From: Burkholderiales bacterium
Lineage (GTDB): Bacteria; Pseudomonadota; Gammaproteobacteria; Burkholderiales; SG8-39
DNA: 64,000 nt
Reading direction: 5' to 3'
NCBI GenBank assembly: GCA_014860445.1
Contig: JACZJT010000070.1
Coordinates: forward strand, 62,001 to 126,000
The notes under the pieces are model-generated. The model was not told where the DNA came from and ran no database searches. It saw nothing but the letters and a program-made list of their open reading frames with translations. Positions 62,509 through 64,000 of the stretch are shown here, one piece after another (positions within the stretch are counted from its first letter, which is position 1; every line of letters begins with the position of its first letter). The translations under genes and the position numbers were made by a program.

Positions 62509-62514
62509 CGGGCA

Positions 62515-62520
62515 CCCCCT
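62515..62520 (-). promoter_or_regulatory. Ribosome binding site deciding the giant-gene start
   Basis: AGGGGG on the minus strand, 6 nt before ATG 62508. The alternative starts at GTG 62559 and ATG 62481 have no comparable site. Confidence 0.7.
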
Positions 62521-62652
62521 ATCAAAACACCTAACGATCCGCGGCTCCCGCAACCGCACTTGACTCGACAGTGCGGAAAGGAAGCTCGTGCGATCGATCG
62601 ACTACGTTATTATTTGTCCGCCACTGTGTGAGCCATCCTAGATTCACGCAAT

Positions 62653-62701
62653 GTTAAAGCCAGGTTAAATCGGTGTTAAATCGGCGTTAACGCGGTGTTA
62701 A
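62653..62701. promoter_or_regulatory. Five GTTAA elements at exact 11-bp spacing
   Basis: GTTAA starts at 62653, 62664, 62675, 62686 and 62697. Eleven-base periodic direct repeats place each site on the same helix face, as for OmpR/PhoB-family response regulators (for example TTAA-N7-TTAA for CtrA). Confidence 0.75.
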
Positions 62702-62717
62702 AGCGATAGTAACTAAC

Positions 62718-62759
62718 TGAGAGTCATTCCGCAATACTTGAGAATCATTTGTCAATACC
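62718..62759. promoter_or_regulatory. 21-bp tandem direct repeat (possible operator)
   Basis: Two abutting units, 62718-62738 and 62739-62759, share 16 of 21 positions with core TGAGAxTCATT and CAATAC. The period is two helical turns. The core slightly resembles a Fur half-site but is not a full Fur box. Confidence 0.6.
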
Positions 62760-62901
62760 TGGCGACGCCAAATTTGCTGCGTAGCAGCGAAGTCTTACGT
62801 GTCGTCTGCCGCGCTCTAGCCCGGCAATTTCAACAATATTCCTAACACATTGGCGGAAATTAATGATCAGGCGGGTTTTTATCCGTCCTGCACTGCGCTC
62901 A

Positions 62902-62935
62902 AAAAGTAACAGCCGCTCGCGCGGCTGTTACTTTT
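62902..62935 (-). terminator. Rho-independent terminator after sapC
   Basis: Perfect 15-bp inverted repeat (62902-62916 with 62921-62935, core AACAGCCGC/GCGGCTGTT) around a 4-nt loop, with a T run on the minus strand, 12 nt past the sapC stop. The ends are A/T-rich on both sides, so it could work in both directions. Confidence 0.9.
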
Positions 62936-62947
62936 ATGTTGCAGTGC

Positions 62948-63787
62948 TTATTTTTTTCGCCCTGCTCCCTCCGACTTTCCGGCTTTCCCCTTTTTCTCCG
63001 TATCCGCTTTCTTTTCCGGCTCGGGTTCGTCCACTACCGAAACCTGTTCACTCGCCGGTACCGGCGCCGCAACCGCGAGCCGCTCGCGCATGCCGTTGAA
63101 ATGCCTCATCGAATGCAGGTGGTTGTAGATGAGTTCGAGTTCGTCGGATTTCGCCATTTCGGCCAGCGTGTCGGCGGGCAACGCTTTCAACTTCGTTCGA
63201 TCCACCACCATGAATCCCGTGAGCGAGATCCGCTCCCCCGACTCCAGGTTGATCTGAGCGCGCATGGGTTCGAGCAAACCCAGTTCTTTCAGTTTCTTGC
63301 AAAATGCCTGGGTACGCTGGAACTCGAACTGGTACTGCTGCAGGAACTTGAGGACATTCTCGACGTACTGCGACGGCTTCTTCTGCTCGTCGTAGAGGGA
63401 CTCGCCGCGCTTTTCCTGGTTGAAGCCCGGGAAGGATTCGTCTATGCAAAGTGTGAAGTTCTTGCCGTCGTCGGTGCTGGAAAACACGAACGGATAGCGC
63501 CGCAGGAAGGCCGGAACATAGCGCGCCTTCCATTCGCCCTTGTCGGCGAGGTAAAGGTTTTCGCGGTCGCGCATGCCCAGCAGCGCCGCCGGCATCACCA
63601 CATCGCCGGATTCCGCGAAGATGATGACGTAGTCCGCCGCAGCGCTCGCGAATTCGACCGCTGTCAGAGGAACGGAGTTCACGTTCCGGCTGAACGAATA
63701 GTCCGCACCTGCCTCGATGGACCAATCGCCGTGGCGCGACTGCGATACAGGCACTGCACTTTCGTAAATCATCAGTTGTGTCGCCAT
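62948..63787 (-). CDS. SapC-family protein
   Basis: The 279-residue product resembles the SapC family (PF07277), named after the Campylobacter fetus sapC gene in the S-layer protein export cluster; its biochemical role is unknown. Visible family traits are PLTAVEFASAAADYVIIFAESG, LADKGEWKARYVPAFLRRYPF, CIDESFPGF and GFMVVDRTKLKALP. There is no signal peptide. The last 30 residues are a Lys/Glu-rich, probably disordered tail. ATG 63787 has GGGAGGG about 10 nt upstream. It follows a DUF3467 gene by 51 nt and ends in a strong terminator, 440 nt before the giant gene on the same strand. Confidence 0.88.
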   Translation of the reverse strand: MATQLMIYESAVPVSQSRHGDWSIEAGADYSFSRNVNSVPLTAVEFASAAADYVIIFAESGDVVMPAALLGMRDRENLYLADKGEWKARYVPAFLRRYPFVFSSTDDGKNFTLCIDESFPGFNQEKRGESLYDEQKKPSQYVENVLKFLQQYQFEFQRTQAFCKKLKELGLLEPMRAQINLESGERISLTGFMVVDRTKLKALPADTLAEMAKSDELELIYNHLHSMRHFNGMRERLAVAAPVPASEQVSVVDEPEPEKKADTEKKGKAGKSEGAGRKK

Positions 63788-63838
63788 TTTTTGCTTCCCT
63801 CCCTTGTTGTGATTAACGTGCAGGATGCACTACTGCAA

Positions 63839-64000
63839 TTATTTCAGCACGCCGTAGCGCGCCTCGTATTCCTTGATCAGTTTCGTGAGCAGCTCCTGCA
63901 GCCGTTTCGCGGCGTATGGGCTGAGTATGATGCGATGCAGGAGCTGCACTTCGAGTTCGGTGCGCGGCCGCTCCCAGTTCTCGTTGATGCCGAAATTGAC
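63839..64000 (-). CDS. DUF3467 protein, C-terminal part (runs off window)
   Basis: The minus-strand frame from the window edge encodes 53 residues ending in TAA, with NFGINENWE, then LHRIILSPYAAKRLQELL and IKEYEARYG. This is the DUF3467 pattern (short protein with an FG strand and a SPxxAKRL helix). The start is beyond the window. It lies 51 nt upstream of sapC and is probably co-transcribed with it. A related segment forms the N-terminus of the protein encoded at 14542-15636. Confidence 0.8.
   Translation of the reverse strand, partial: VNFGINENWERPRTELEVQLLHRIILSPYAAKRLQELLTKLIKEYEARYGVLK

Larger units (their letters stand above)
62509..62947. other. Regulatory intergenic region upstream of the giant gene
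   Basis: About 440 nt without a credible gene. It holds the giant-gene ribosome site, an 11-bp-phased GTTAA array, a 21-bp tandem repeat and the sapC terminator. It is clearly more AT-rich around 62600-62760 than the flanking genes. No convincing -35/-10 pair was identified. Confidence 0.7.

Noticed and set aside
62509-62559. GTG 62559 as start of the giant gene
   Set aside because: No Shine-Dalgarno precedes it, whereas ATG 62508 has AGGGGG at good spacing; the extra 17 residues show no signal peptide.
62718-62759. Fur box
   Set aside because: TGAGAATCATT resembles a half-site but the second half is out of register in both units; kept only as an unassigned tandem repeat.
62863-63099. Small plus-strand frame upstream of sapC
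   Set aside because: It spans the sapC terminator and is antisense to sapC; no ribosome site or domain.

Overview
The window reads as one end of a conserved chromosomal core followed by a very large accessory locus. GC-rich coding, the compact order tatD-holB-tmk-mltG facing ygfZ, and typical proteobacterial housekeeping genes suggest a betaproteobacterium. This is inferred from gene order and protein style only; no rRNA or other phylogenetic marker is present.

Layout. (1) 1-10742, core genes. On the minus strand: start of a TatD-family nuclease, holB, tmk, mltG. On the plus strand: ygfZ and an NRDE-family protein. Then a minus-strand GNAT acetyltransferase; a plus-strand pair of fused aldolase/short-chain dehydrogenase and mtnA, which looks like 5'-methylthioadenosine or 5-deoxyribose salvage by the DHAP-shunt type of route; a minus-strand tadA and L,D-transpeptidase pair; and a plus-strand 14-TM MFS exporter. 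(2) 10779-62508, one minus-strand gene train about 52 kb long. It opens with a single 44.8-kb gene for a secreted-type giant protein of about 14,948 residues. Seven tightly packed genes follow: O-methyltransferase, radical SAM protein, a protein with a DUF3467-like N-terminus, an unrecognised protein that shares its C-terminal motif, a P-loop kinase, a TPR/GT9-like glycosyltransferase, and a 2OG-Fe(II) oxygenase-like protein. Junctions are -4, 16, 0, 14, 2, -8 and -4 nt. The giant gene overlaps the methyltransferase start by GTGA, so the enzymes are probably co-expressed with it. (3) 62509-62947, a regulatory region with five GTTAA elements at exactly 11-bp spacing, a 21-bp tandem repeat, and the terminator of the next transcription unit. 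(4) 62948-64000, a SapC-family gene and the end of a DUF3467 gene, same strand.

The giant protein has an N-terminal LEPR-XLL motif, an embedded animal-type (pancreatic-lipase family) lipase with its Ser/Asp/His triad in place, thousands of residues of Gly/Ala/Val-rich beta-helix-like repeats interrupted at 18 sites by a Tyr/Trp-rich module, virion-like HGxxTGD modules, Calx-beta-like repeats, RTX calcium-binding repeats (including near-identical 420-bp units), two LamG-like domains and a C-terminal metzincin-like protease site.

The most promising candidate for an undescribed system is the combination of giant exoprotein and linked modification-type enzyme cassette, with DUF3467 sequences in both the cassette and the adjacent sapC operon. 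Modification of the giant protein by the cassette is an inference from gene order, not something the sequence proves.
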